DNA of 47,522 nt from an uncultured Collinsella sp. (GTDB lineage Bacteria > Actinomycetota > Coriobacteriia > Coriobacteriales > Coriobacteriaceae), in the NCBI GenBank assembly GCA_900543025.1, contig UQPP01000012.1, positions 1 to 47,522 on the forward strand, read 5' to 3'. A program made the position numbers and the translations under genes. Of the stretch, positions 1-7,988 are shown in pieces (positions within the stretch are counted from its first letter, which is position 1; every line of letters begins with the position of its first letter). The notes beneath the pieces were generated by a model, which was given only the letters and a program-made list of their open reading frames with translations, had not been told where the DNA came from and did not search any database.

Positions 1-152
1 TAGCCCAGTCGCGTGTGGTCCCAGTCCTTGACGGTCTGCATGGCCTTGTAGCGCATGCTCGCGTCGCCGCCATTCATGGCCTGGGAAACAAGTGCGGCCC
101 CCACCGGCGCGTTTTGCCCTGTCACTTCTTTACTAGTCAAGTTCAAATCCAC
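1..152 (-). CDS. 5' end of an unidentified gene, cut by the window edge
   Basis: An open frame on the minus strand starts at a GTG at 150-152, preceded by a purine-rich stretch (GGGGACAGGGAC), and runs off the left edge. The 50 visible codons read as an ordinary soluble N-terminus (…KAMQTVKDWDHTRLG), with no domain visible. It begins 69 bases after the stop of the NusG-like gene and is co-directional with it. LoaP-type antiterminators usually stand first in long polysaccharide or biosynthetic operons. A product such as a priming sugar transferase is therefore a guess from context only; nothing in the visible residues proves it. Confidence 0.4.
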   Translation of the reverse strand, partial: MDLNLTSKEVTGQNAPVGAALVSQAMNGGDASMRYKAMQTVKDWDHTRLG

Positions 153-221
153 GTCCCTGTCCCCAGGAATCCCCCAATCGATGAATTCAAATTGCGAATG
201 AATTGCCAATGCGACGTCCCC

Positions 222-812
222 TTACGTCTTACTGGGCACGTCCAACGGAAGCAGCTCCCTAAAAGCGGAGTCGCCTTCGCCCACGTCTACCAGGCACCAG
301 CGCTTATGACGGTCGATCTTCTTTACACGGGCCTCTTGCCCCACCAGTGGGCCCTGCTCTATGTGCAGCACGCCGTCTTCTATGCGGGCTACGCTGTTGC
401 GTACCACGCCCTCGTCGTCGAGTACGCTGCGGTACCAGTCCTGCGCATCGTCCGGCATGGGCGCATAGGCCCGCTCCCTGCAGCCAGCAATGCGACAGCC
501 AAAGCTCAACTGGGCCAAAGCCTTGTCGAGCAGGGCGGCATCGCGCGTGGCGACGAAGAAATATTCCTTGTACATGGGTTTGGTTTGGAGCGACCATGCA
601 CCGTCCTGCTTAAACCAGAACTCCTTTTGCATTACAAAAGCGTCCTGCATCAGGTTGTGCGGGATAATGCGGCGAACCTTTTCGCAGGTCTCGCGCTCTT
701 TTCCAATGGGGGTGTGGACCAGATACCAGCGGACGCGGCCGTGCTGGCTGTTGGTGGTGGCGCCGTTAAATGCGCCCGGCAGCTGCTCTTGGCGCCGTGC
801 CGTCTGTTCCAT
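222..812 (-). CDS. loaP: NusG-family transcription antiterminator (LoaP/RfaH-like)
   Basis: A 196-residue protein. An NGN domain begins near residue 28 (RWYLVHTPIGKERE, then a conserved aromatic/basic stretch ending KEYFFVAT). A C-terminal KOW-type segment follows (GPLVGQEARVKKI). Specialised NusG paralogues of this kind (LoaP, RfaH, UpxY) ride on RNA polymerase and suppress termination in one long operon, commonly for polysaccharides or secondary metabolites. The ATG at 810-812 is preferred over an upstream start because GAGGGGG lies just before it. The downstream gene on the same strand is cut by the window edge. A TATAAT box at 936-941 faces this gene and sits between inverted repeats. The family is clear; the LoaP subgroup is inference, and the housekeeping nusG is expected elsewhere. 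Confidence 0.75.
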   Translation of the reverse strand: MEQTARRQEQLPGAFNGATTNSQHGRVRWYLVHTPIGKERETCEKVRRIIPHNLMQDAFVMQKEFWFKQDGAWSLQTKPMYKEYFFVATRDAALLDKALAQLSFGCRIAGCRERAYAPMPDDAQDWYRSVLDDEGVVRNSVARIEDGVLHIEQGPLVGQEARVKKIDRHKRWCLVDVGEGDSAFRELLPLDVPSKT

Positions 813-904
813 GTTCTCGCCCCCTCTTTTTGGCTTTGCGATGCACGCAAATGCAGGGGCGTTTAGAACAGGCTTCTCGCTCGCAGCTAGGCGCAGTCGC
901 AAAA

Positions 905-1026
905 GTACAGGTTTTTGTATCTTTCGACACAGGCCATTATACGACCAATTTATTAACGTTTGCGCAGATTACGCAAAATGTACTGCTGGTAGATACATCT
1001 CCATACGCCTCTACAGAAACCTGTAC
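905..1026 (-). promoter_or_regulatory. promoter region flanked by 15-bp inverted repeats (possible invertible promoter)
   Basis: GTACAGGTTTTTGTA at 905-919 and TACAGAAACCTGTAC at 1012-1026 are inverted copies (14 of 15 positions match), with A-rich flanks on both outer sides. Between them, on the minus strand, is a perfect TATAAT (941 to 936) directed at the antiterminator gene; no good -35 is visible. The layout, a short segment with an outward promoter between inverted repeats upstream of a NusG-like regulator, resembles phase-variable invertible promoters of gut bacteria. A pair of operators or a simple hairpin is also possible. No recombinase gene is in view. Confidence 0.4.
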
Positions 1027-1040
1027 CTTTTTGTGCAACA

Positions 1041-1067
1041 AAAAAGCCGCTCATCCAGCGGCTTTTT
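1041..1067 (-). terminator. second of two tandem rho-independent terminators after thrS
   Basis: An 11-bp perfect stem (AAAAAGCCGCT / AGCGGCTTTTT) has a 5-base loop and a run of six T on the minus strand. It also ends in T on the plus strand, so it may act in both directions. Confidence 0.8.
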
Positions 1068-1081
1068 CTCGTTTAGGCATT

Positions 1082-1117
1082 AAAAAAGGCAACCGCCCTT
1101 TATGGACGGTCGCCTTT
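1082..1117 (-). terminator. rho-independent terminator of thrS
   Basis: On the minus strand GGCGACCGTCC and GGGCGGTTGCC form an 11-position stem around a short loop. Six T follow. It lies 22 bases after the thrS stop and is backed up by a second hairpin at 1041-1067. Confidence 0.85.
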
Positions 1118-1139
1118 GTTAATTGTTGTGAAGTATGCC

Positions 1140-2903
1140 TTAGGCGCGGGTCTTGATCTCCTCGGTAACCTTGGCAATAAACTCGTCAACGCTCATCTGA
1201 ACGGTCTCGTTGGAGCGATCGCGGACGGAAATGTTGCCGGCCTCGACCTCCTTCTCGCCCAGGATGAGCATGTAGGGCACGCGATCGATGGAGCGAGCCT
1301 CGCGGATCTTGTAGCCGATCTTCTCGTCGCGGTCGTCGCAGACCACGCGAATGCCAGCCTCTTCCAGCTTGGCGCACACCTCGTGAGCGTAGTCGCGGCT
1401 CTTCTCGGAAACCGGAAGTGCCTTGACCTGCACGGGAGCCAGCCAGGTGGGGAACTTGCCCGCAAAGTGCTCGATCAGAATACCGATGAAGCGCTCGATG
1501 GAGCCAAAGCACACGCGGTGCAGCATGATGGGGCGCTTCTTGGTGCCGTCGGCGTCCACGTACTCCAGATCAAAGTTGAGCGGCATCTGGAAGTCGAGCT
1601 GCACGGTACCGCACTGCCAGGTACGGCCGAGCGAGTCCTCCAGATGGAAGTCGATCTTGGGGCCGTAGAAGGCGCCATCGCCCTCGTTGACCTCGTAGTC
1701 CATGCCCAGCTTCTCCAGAGCGGTGCGCAGGCCCTCCTCGGCGCGCGCCCAGTCCTCGTCCGAACCCATGGAATCCTCGGGGCGGGTGGAAAGCTCAACG
1801 TGGTACTTAAAGCCAAACTTTTGGTACACGGAGTCGATGAGGTTGACCACGCCCACGATCTCGTCGGTCAGCTGGTCGGGACGCACAAACAGGTGGGCGT
1901 CGTCTTGGTTAAAGCAGCGCACGCGGAACAGGCCGTGCAGGGCGCCGCGCAGCTCGTGGCGGTGCACCAGGCCAATCTCGCCGGCGCGGATGGGCAGCTC
2001 GCGGTAGGAGTGCGGCTTGGAAGCATACACCAGCACGCCGCCCGGGCAGTTCATGGGCTTAATGCAGTACTCTTCGTCGTCGATGACGGTGGAGTACATG
2101 TTGTCCTTGTAGTGGTCCCAGTGGCCCGAGGTCTTCCACAGCTGCTTGTTCATAATGAGCGGCGTGGAAATCTCCACGTAACCGGCCTTGTGGTGAATCT
2201 CGCGCCAGTAGTCCAGCAGCGTGTTCTTAAGGATCATGCCGTTGGGCAGGAAGAACGGGAAGCCGGGGGCCTCGTCGCGCATCATAAAGAGGTTCATCTC
2301 GCGGCCGATCTTGCGGTGGTCGCGCTTCTTGGCCTCCTCTAGCATGTGCATGTGCTCGTCGAGCTCTTCCTTGGTGGCAAAGGCGACGCCGTTGATGCGG
2401 GTGAGCATCTTGTTGTCCTTGTCGCCCTTCCAGTAGGCGCCCGAGACGCCGGTGAGCTTAAAGGCCTTCAGCGCCTTGGTGTAGCAGATGTGGGGGCCGA
2501 CGCACATGTCAATGTAGTCGCCCTGCTGGTAGAAGGTGATGCGGGCGTCGTCGTCCAGGTCGCCGATGTGCTCGACCTTGTACTTCTCGCCGCGCTCCTC
2601 CATAAGGGCGATGGCCTCGGCGCGGGGCTTCTCGTACACGGAGAACTTGAGGTTCTCCTTGACGATCTTCTTCATCTCGGCCTCGATTGCGGGGAAGTCG
2701 TCCTCGCTGATCTTGACGCCCTCGGGCAGGTCGACGTCGTAGTAAAAGCCGTTGTCGGTCGCGGGGCCGTAGGCAAAGTCGGCCTCGGGATAGAGACGCT
2801 TGATGGCCTGCGCCATGATGTGCGCGGCGGAGTGGCGGATGACGTGCGTGACCTCGTCCTGCGGGAGCTCGGCCACCGAACCGTCATTGTAGAGTGCCTT
2901 CAT
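1140..2903 (-). CDS. thrS: threonyl-tRNA synthetase, form without TGS domain
   Basis: This 587-residue class II synthetase charges tRNA-Thr in the cytoplasm. The editing domain begins almost at the N-terminus (RHSAAHIMAQA, with the HxxxH pair) and carries the second Cys/His element (CVGPHI). The catalytic core shows MNCPGG (zinc cysteine), RHELRGALHG and RCFNQDDAHLF (motif 2, zinc histidine), and a motif-3 region HRVCFGSIERF. An anticodon-binding domain follows. The usual N-terminal TGS domain of about 60 residues is missing compared with the 642-residue E. coli enzyme. The ATG at 2901-2903 is chosen because GAGAGGAG lies upstream and a TATAAT promoter is just beyond it. Extending the frame to 3014 would run through that promoter and adds no TGS-like sequence. 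Confidence 0.96.
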   Translation of the reverse strand: MKALYNDGSVAELPQDEVTHVIRHSAAHIMAQAIKRLYPEADFAYGPATDNGFYYDVDLPEGVKISEDDFPAIEAEMKKIVKENLKFSVYEKPRAEAIALMEERGEKYKVEHIGDLDDDARITFYQQGDYIDMCVGPHICYTKALKAFKLTGVSGAYWKGDKDNKMLTRINGVAFATKEELDEHMHMLEEAKKRDHRKIGREMNLFMMRDEAPGFPFFLPNGMILKNTLLDYWREIHHKAGYVEISTPLIMNKQLWKTSGHWDHYKDNMYSTVIDDEEYCIKPMNCPGGVLVYASKPHSYRELPIRAGEIGLVHRHELRGALHGLFRVRCFNQDDAHLFVRPDQLTDEIVGVVNLIDSVYQKFGFKYHVELSTRPEDSMGSDEDWARAEEGLRTALEKLGMDYEVNEGDGAFYGPKIDFHLEDSLGRTWQCGTVQLDFQMPLNFDLEYVDADGTKKRPIMLHRVCFGSIERFIGILIEHFAGKFPTWLAPVQVKALPVSEKSRDYAHEVCAKLEEAGIRVVCDDRDEKIGYKIREARSIDRVPYMLILGEKEVEAGNISVRDRSNETVQMSVDEFIAKVTEEIKTRA

Positions 2904-2973
2904 GGGTATGTTTTCTCCTCTCGGATGCCTGATGCAAGTGCGTGCGATGCGCTCGGCGTTTTTGACTTGCATC

Positions 2974-3001
2974 ATTATAGGCAGGTTGCCTTGGTATACA
3001 A
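2974..3001 (-). promoter_or_regulatory. sigma-70-type promoter of thrS
   Basis: On the minus strand TTGTAT (3001-2996) and a perfect TATAAT (2979-2974) are separated by 16 bases, about 70 bases upstream of the thrS start. A 9-bp inverted repeat (GATGCAAGT 2931-2939 / ACTTGCATC 2965-2973) spans the expected start site and could be an operator or leader hairpin. Confidence 0.6.
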
Positions 3002-3002
3002 G

Positions 3003-3033
3003 CGCCCGCCGCACCTTAATGGCACGGCGGGCG
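3003..3033 (-). terminator. GC-rich hairpin between the zinc-ribbon gene and thrS
   Basis: A 9-bp perfect stem CGCCCGCCG / CGGCGGGCG with a 13-base loop. The T-rich tail (ATTTTCT) is on the plus strand. For the minus-strand zinc-ribbon gene it would therefore be a weak terminator or only a barrier hairpin. Confidence 0.4.
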
Positions 3034-3147
3034 ATTTTCTACGCATGCTTCATCGTGTGGGCGGGGCGAGTGCGGCTTGTGGCGCGCGTGCGGCTTGCGC
3101 GTGGCGCGCGGGACCCGTGGCTTACGGCCGGCCCGACGATGGATGCG

Positions 3148-3579
3148 TTACTGAATGCGAGTTCGGCAGTAGGGGCAGACCTTCCAGTGCGCGTCGAGCG
3201 GGCGATGGCAGCTGGGGCACACGTTGCGAACCTGGGTGTCGCACACGGGGCAGACCACGAAGTCCTTCTCGATGGGGGCGCCGCACTGCGGGCAAGTGCC
3301 GTACTGGGCAAGCTGGCGCTCGCGCAGGGCCATGTCCAACTCCTGCTCCTCGCGGTCTGCCGCGTAGGAATGCGGACGCAGGACCAGGTAGGCGATGAGG
3401 CCCACAAACGGGATGAGGGCGATGATGCCCCATGCCACGTAGGCGCTAGCACCGCGGCGGCGGGCGTCGATGAACACATAGACGACCGACAGCACATACA
3501 GAGCGATGATAAAGCCAACAAAGGCATAGATGACGCCCATAAGCTGCGGCGACATGAGCTCGTTGATGTATTTGGACAT
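3148..3579 (-). CDS. membrane protein with double zinc ribbon
   Basis: A 143-residue protein. Two hydrophobic segments (about residues 13-37 and 46-67) are followed by a charged linker (about 70-92). The C-terminal cytoplasmic part holds eight cysteines, C96, C99, C110, C113, C121, C124, C135 and C138. They are arranged as CxxC-x10-CxxC twice, that is, two zinc ribbons. The N-terminal half resembles the short membrane domain seen at the start of many phospholipase-D-like and zinc-ribbon proteins. Its role is unknown; such proteins may be regulatory or structural. The ATG at 3577-3579 has AAAGG upstream. It stands alone on the minus strand, divergent from the glpA-like operon, with a large repeat array in between. 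Confidence 0.75.
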   Translation of the reverse strand: MSKYINELMSPQLMGVIYAFVGFIIALYVLSVVYVFIDARRRGASAYVAWGIIALIPFVGLIAYLVLRPHSYAADREEQELDMALRERQLAQYGTCPQCGAPIEKDFVVCPVCDTQVRNVCPSCHRPLDAHWKVCPYCRTRIQ

Positions 3580-3680
3580 TGAGGTGTACCTTTCGGAATA
3601 TTTACAGTCCGGTCAAGTTTACCACGGGGTTAGTTTATATGGGACTACGGTTGCATGCGGGGCTGGTGCGGACACAAACA

Positions 3681-4379
3681 TCTCAATCTGTAACAGGTAG
3701 AGGCGAAATCCGGGTCTAGATGTTACAGGTCGAGACGCAGGGGGTCCCTCCCCGACTTCAATCTCGATCTGTAACATCTTGGGCCCCAAAACCCCTCTTA
3801 CTGTTACAGATCGAGACATTCAAAATCCGTCGGAAGGTTTGTCTCGATCTGTAACATCTACAACCCAAATCATCAGCTAACTGTTACAGATTGAGACAAA
3901 GGAAAACGTCCAGGCCGAATGTCTCAATCTGTAACAACTACTCGGCAAAAACAGTCTCAGATGTTACAGATTTAGACAAACTATTCTCTCCCCGGCTTAA
4001 ATCTCGATCTGTAACATCTTGGGCCCCAAAACCCCTCTTACTGTTACAGATCGAGACGAACGATGAGCCATCCGTTAAATATCTCAATCTGTAACAACAA
4101 CTCGGCAAAAACAGGTCTAACCGTTACAGATTTAGACATTCGAAACGGACTGATGGGTCCATCTAAATCTGTAACATCTGGAACCCAAAACGGTCCCTAG
4201 ATGTTACAGATCGAGACAGAAGAATCTCTCCCTTACTTTAAATCTCAATCTGTAACACATAGGACCGATTTTCTCCTCTTACTGTTTCAAATCAAGACAA
4301 ACGGAGGGACTGCCTGGCAAACGTCTCGATCTGTAACATCTGGAACCTAGCTCTTCTGCTTACTGTTACAGAACGAGAC
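3681..4379. repeat. array of 18 short repeats in strictly alternating orientation, 40-bp spacing
   Basis: Forward copies (consensus TCTCGATCTGTAACA) start at 3681, 3762, 3842, 3922, 4002, 4082, 4162, 4243 and 4324. Their reverse complements (TGTTACAGATCGAGA) start at 3721, 3802, 3882, 3962, 4042, 4122, 4202, 4283 and 4364. Every forward-to-reverse spacer is 25 bases and every reverse-to-forward spacer is about 25. A higher-order repeat of about 240 bp (three pairs) occurs three times: spacer 3777-3801 is identical to 4017-4041, and the spacers 240 bp apart share their ends. Variation in the repeat is mainly at positions 4-6. The array fills the divergent gap between the zinc-ribbon gene and the glpA-like gene. 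Alternating orientation resembles BIME/REP clusters and excludes an ordinary CRISPR. Confidence 0.9.
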
Positions 4380-4548
4380 AAACCTCTGACACCAGGGGCA
4401 GCAGACGAGGTCACCGATGGTCCTGAGTCTCCCCTCGCCTGCCGTTGGCGGGTGTTGCGGGGCTGTTCGCCGCATTGCCGCTGCACTGGGGGTGTGCAGA
4501 CCGTAGGATGGTTTTATTGACGGCCTGTCAACTTGTCTGGGAGGCACC
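4380..4548. other. upstream region of the glpA-like operon
   Basis: Non-coding on inspection. Near its end is a palindrome TTGAC-N5-GTCAA (4517-4531), which overlaps where a promoter or operator for the plus-strand operon would be. GGGAGG (4539-4544) is the ribosome binding site for the GTG start at 4549. No convincing -35/-10 pair was found. Confidence 0.35.
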
Positions 4549-6006
4549 GTGGCAGAAACGTTTGATATCGCGATTGTGGGCGCGGGCATCACGGGATGCG
4601 CCATTGCGCGGCAGCTCGCGCGCTATGACCTGTCCATTTGCGTGGTCGAGGCGACCAACGATATCGCGCTGGGCGCGTCGAAGGCCAACGGTGGCCTGGT
4701 GCACGCCGGCTACGATCCGGCGCCGGGCACGGTAAAGGCGCAGGTCAACGCCCGTGGTTGCGAGCTATATGGCACGTGGGTCCAGGAGCTGGGCTTTTTG
4801 TTCCGGCGCACCGGGTCGATGGTGCTGGGCTTCAACGACAAAGACCGCGCGCACCTGGAGAAGCTGCACTAGAATGGCCTGGCCAACGGCGTACCCGAGC
4901 TGGCGATTATCGGCCCCGAGCGCATCCACGAGTTGGAGCCGCGTGCCAGCGCCGACGCAACATGCGCGCTGTGGTGCCCTTCGACCGGTTACGTCGACCC
5001 GTTTGAAGTGGCCATCGCCGCGTTGGAGAACGCGGTTGCCAACGGCGTGACCTTTATGCGCTCCGCACCGGTGGAGGCGATTAAGGTTGCTGGCTCGGAT
5101 GACGGAGCCGCGCGCTTTACGCTAGCAACGCCCGCAGGCGACGTGCGCTGCCGTTACCTGATCAACGCCGCGGGCAACGGTGCCGCGGACATCTCGCATA
5201 TGGCCGGCGCCGAGGAGTTCCAGATGGTCTGGCGCCAGGGAAACATTGTGGTACTGGACAAGGAGCCGCGAGTGCTCATGCCGCTCTATCCCGTTCCCAC
5301 GCCGGTGTCCAAGGGCGTTATCGTCACGGGCACCGTACACGGCAACACTGTGATTACCGCGACGGCCGCGGTGCGCGAGCCGGGCGACACGCAGACCTAT
5401 GCGAGCGATGTGAACGCGCTGCTGACCGGCGCGCGCAAGCTGGTGCCCGATCTGGACACGCGTCGCGTGGTGCGCGCATTTGCCGGCGGGCGTCCGGTCA
5501 TTCAGGGAACGAACGACTTCTATATTGGACAGTCGGCCGTGGTGCCAGGGCTTTTCCAGGCGGCGGGCATTCAGTCGCCGGGTGTGGCAAGCGCGCCGGC
5601 CATTGCCGAGCGCATGGAGCTTGTAATGCGTGAGGCGGGCGTGGAGCTGCACGAGCGGGCGGACTGGAACCCAATTCGCCGCGCGTCGGACGACTTTGAC
5701 CGCGCACCGCTGGCGCGCAAGGAGGAGCTAATCGAGTCCGACCCCGCGTGGGGGCAGATTGTCTGCCGTTGCGAGACGGTGCCCGAGGCCGAGATTGTGG
5801 CCGCGATCAGACGCCGCCCGGGCGCGGTTTCTGTCGAGGGCGTCAAGCGCCGCTGTCGTGCCGGCATGGGTCGGTGCCAGAGCGGCTTTTGCCAGAGCCG
5901 TGTGGTGGCGATTCTTGCCCGAGAGCTGGGCTGCGACCCTAGCGAGGTATTACTGGAGGACGCCGGCTCCTGGCTGGTCGAGGGACCTTTGAAGGGATTG
6001 CACTAG
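4549..6006 (+). pseudogene. glpA: GlpA-like FAD-dependent (glycerol-3-phosphate) dehydrogenase interrupted by an amber codon
   Basis: A single reading frame of 485 codons is broken by TAG at 4870-4872 (codon 108). Homologous-looking sequence runs straight on in the same frame (NGLANGVPELAIIGPERIHE). The N-terminus has the FAD dinucleotide fold GAGITGCAIA. The middle is a DAO-type oxidoreductase domain. The C-terminus carries a BFD-like [2Fe-2S] domain (CRCETVPEAEI, then RRCRAGMGRCQSGFCQSR), as in GlpA and its relatives. These enzymes oxidise sn-glycerol-3-phosphate to dihydroxyacetone phosphate. The GTG start has GGGAGG five bases upstream. The two genes downstream are intact and closely spaced. 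The TAG most likely replaces a GAG Glu codon. Either the gene is dead in this strain, the base is a sequencing error, or the two halves are made separately; codons 129 onward could in principle restart. Confidence 0.75.
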
Positions 6007-6007
6007 G

Positions 6008-7399
6008 ATGGCGGAATTCAAATCGAGCGCGATTGATTGCGGCGTCGTAGAAGCCGTACAAACGCAAGCCTTCGACGTGGTCGTTGTCGGCGGCGGACCT
6101 GCCGGCATGGCGGCCGCGCTGGCTGCGCACAAGGCAGGCGCACGCGTGGCCATCGTGGAGCGCGAGCAGCATCTGGGCGGCATCCTGCGCCAGTGCATCC
6201 ACCCCGGTTTTGGCCTTTCGCACTTTAAGCAGGAGCTCACCGGTCCCGAGTACGCGCAGCGCTTTATCGATCAGGTGCGCGCGACCGACATTGCGCTGTT
6301 CTTGGACAGCATGGTGATTGGGATCAACTCGAGCGAGGACAAAGTCACGGGCGCGGACGTAAGTGGCCCGGCAAGCGATGCCTCGGCACACACTGTCACG
6401 CTCATGAGCCCCGCCGGCATGCTGCAGCTCACCGGACACGCGGTCGTCCTTGCCATGGGCTGCCGTGAGCGCACCCGCAGCGAGATCAAGATACCCGGCA
6501 GCCGACCCGCCGGCGTGTTTACGGCGGGCCTGGCGCAGCGATACATCAATATCGAAAACCTCAAGCCCGGCTCGCGCGCCGTCATTTTGGGCTCAGGCGA
6601 CATCGGGCTGATCATGGCGCGCCGTTGCACGCTCGAGGGGATTTCGGTCGAGGGCGTGTACGAGCTCATGCCGTACGCCAACGGACTGCGCCGCAACGTC
6701 AAGAACTGCCTGGACGATTTTGGCATTCCGCTGCACCTGTCCACCACCGTGACGCGCGTGATCGGGCACGATCGCGTGGAGGCCGTTGAGGTGAGCCAGG
6801 TCGACGAGCACCTGGCGCCCATTGCCGGGACGGAGCGCATCGTTTCATGCGATACGCTGCTGCTTTCGGTTGGTCTGATTCCCGAGAACGAGCTTTCAGT
6901 GGGCGCAGGCGTTGAGCTTGACCCACGCACGCGCGGCGCCGTGGTGGACCAGAGCCTGCAAACGGGCGTACCGGGCATTTTTGCCTGCGGCAACGTGCTG
7001 CACGTGCACGACCTGGCCGACAACGTGACGACCGAGTCCGAGCGCGCCGGTGCGGCCGCGGCGGCGTGGGCGCTGGGCTGTGGCACTGGGGCCGATGCGG
7101 GCGCTGCGGGCCCGGGCCGCGAGCTCACAGTCTCCCCCGCCGGTATCGCGGGCTACGCGCTGCCGGGACGCATTACGGCTGTGGCGCTCACCAAACTCAA
7201 CTTCCGTGTACGCCGACCGGTCGACGCCGCCCGCGTGCGCATTCTGGCAGACGACGAGGAACTGTTCGCCGGCAAGGTCCGCCCGTTCAAACCGAGCGTG
7301 ATGGAAAGCTTCCCGCTGCCGGCAAAGGTGATTCAGCGCGCACTCGACCTGGGTGTTAGCGAGATTGTCCTGTCCGTCGATCCCGTTGAGGAGGCGTAA
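6008..7399 (+). CDS. NAD(P)/FAD-dependent oxidoreductase, partner of the GlpA-like protein
   Basis: A 463-residue flavoprotein with two dinucleotide-binding folds. The first is FAD (VVVGGGPAGMAAA, about residue 21-33) and the second NAD(P) (VILGSGDIGLIMAR, near residue 196). The ATG-type motif before the FAD C-terminal element is VPGIFACGNVLHVHD. A cysteine pair typical of thioredoxin-reductase members is not evident. It starts one base after the stop of the GlpA-like frame, with its ribosome binding site (AAGGGA) inside that gene, so translation is probably coupled. The order GlpA-like / FAD oxidoreductase / DUF1667 recurs in anaerobes, where the three form a glycerol-3-phosphate dehydrogenase. 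By that analogy this subunit passes electrons from the GlpA-like protein to an acceptor. The exact acceptor is unknown. Confidence 0.82.
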   Translation: MAEFKSSAIDCGVVEAVQTQAFDVVVVGGGPAGMAAALAAHKAGARVAIVEREQHLGGILRQCIHPGFGLSHFKQELTGPEYAQRFIDQVRATDIALFLDSMVIGINSSEDKVTGADVSGPASDASAHTVTLMSPAGMLQLTGHAVVLAMGCRERTRSEIKIPGSRPAGVFTAGLAQRYINIENLKPGSRAVILGSGDIGLIMARRCTLEGISVEGVYELMPYANGLRRNVKNCLDDFGIPLHLSTTVTRVIGHDRVEAVEVSQVDEHLAPIAGTERIVSCDTLLLSVGLIPENELSVGAGVELDPRTRGAVVDQSLQTGVPGIFACGNVLHVHDLADNVTTESERAGAAAAAWALGCGTGADAGAAGPGRELTVSPAGIAGYALPGRITAVALTKLNFRVRRPVDAARVRILADDEELFAGKVRPFKPSVMESFPLPAKVIQRALDLGVSEIVLSVDPVEEA

Positions 7400-7403
7400 G
7401 GCC

Positions 7404-7802
7404 ATGAGCATAAACGCGATCGAAACGCTGCAGTTCAACTGCACCACCTGCCCATCCGAGTGCCTCCTGACCGTAGAGGTAGAGCGTGACGCAGACGGCG
7501 CCGTGGTAGAGGTGCACTTCGTGACCGGCAACAGCTGCCCGCGCGGCGATACGTTCGCGCATCAGGAGCTCACCTGCCCCATGCGCGTGCTCACCACAAC
7601 CGTGGCCGTATCCGGCGGCGATGAGGCGCTGCTGCCCGTGCGCACGACCGAAGCCATCCCGCTGGCACTCCACACCAAAGCCATGGACCTCATCCGCGGC
7701 TTAATCGTCGGTGCCCCCATCCGCATGGGCGATGTCGTGCTGGAGAACCTCCTCAACACCAACATCGACCTCATCGCCAGCATGGACATCGACCCAGCCT
7801 AA
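7404..7802 (+). CDS. DUF1667 (molybdopterin-like Cys motif) small subunit
   Basis: A 132-residue protein of the DUF1667 type. The N-terminus has CTTCPSECLLTVEV, followed by a Cys-Pro-Arg-Gly (NSCPRGDTFA) and TCPMRVLTTTV. The four cysteines probably bind a metal or Fe-S cluster. The ATG at 7404 has GAGGAGG upstream and follows the previous gene by four bases. It is the third gene of a conserved trio with a GlpA-like dehydrogenase and an FAD oxidoreductase, so a small electron-transfer subunit is likely. No biochemical role has been read from the sequence itself. Confidence 0.85.
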   Translation: MSINAIETLQFNCTTCPSECLLTVEVERDADGAVVEVHFVTGNSCPRGDTFAHQELTCPMRVLTTTVAVSGGDEALLPVRTTEAIPLALHTKAMDLIRGLIVGAPIRMGDVVLENLLNTNIDLIASMDIDPA

Positions 7803-7862
7803 GTAGCCAATTTAGGACGGGGCTCTTTTAGCTACCCCGCCATCCACCTCGCCCCTCCTCAA

Positions 7863-7934
7863 TTGCGGTGAAATAGTTCCTGATTCCGCCAAAAAGCTCG
7901 AATAAGCCTAAATCCAGGAACTATTTCACCGCAA
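7863..7934. repeat. long hairpin repeat, copy A of family TTGCGGTG...CACCGCAA
   Basis: Perfect 20-bp arms (7863-7882 and 7915-7934) extend inward by three further pairs, with a 26-base loop. It lies between the DUF1667 gene and pepQ. Other family members are at 9103, 17791, 21931 and 25047. Confidence 0.85.
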
Positions 7935-7988
7935 CTTATGTGGGGGCGCATGGGATACCATGGTGGCACCCTAGCGAAAGGATGTTTC

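Noticed and set aside
3681..4379. CRISPR array
   Set aside because: Repeats alternate in orientation, spacers 240 bp apart are homologous or identical, the repeat is only 15 bases, and no cas gene is present in the window.
3681..4379. Integron attC array
   Set aside because: There are no gene cassettes between the repeats, spacers are 25 bases, and the core does not fit the attC GTTRRRY pattern.
4870..4872. Pyrrolysine or amber suppression in the GlpA-like gene
   Set aside because: No pyl gene or suppressor tRNA is visible, and TAG is used as a normal stop by several genes here (e.g. folC, valS, clpP).
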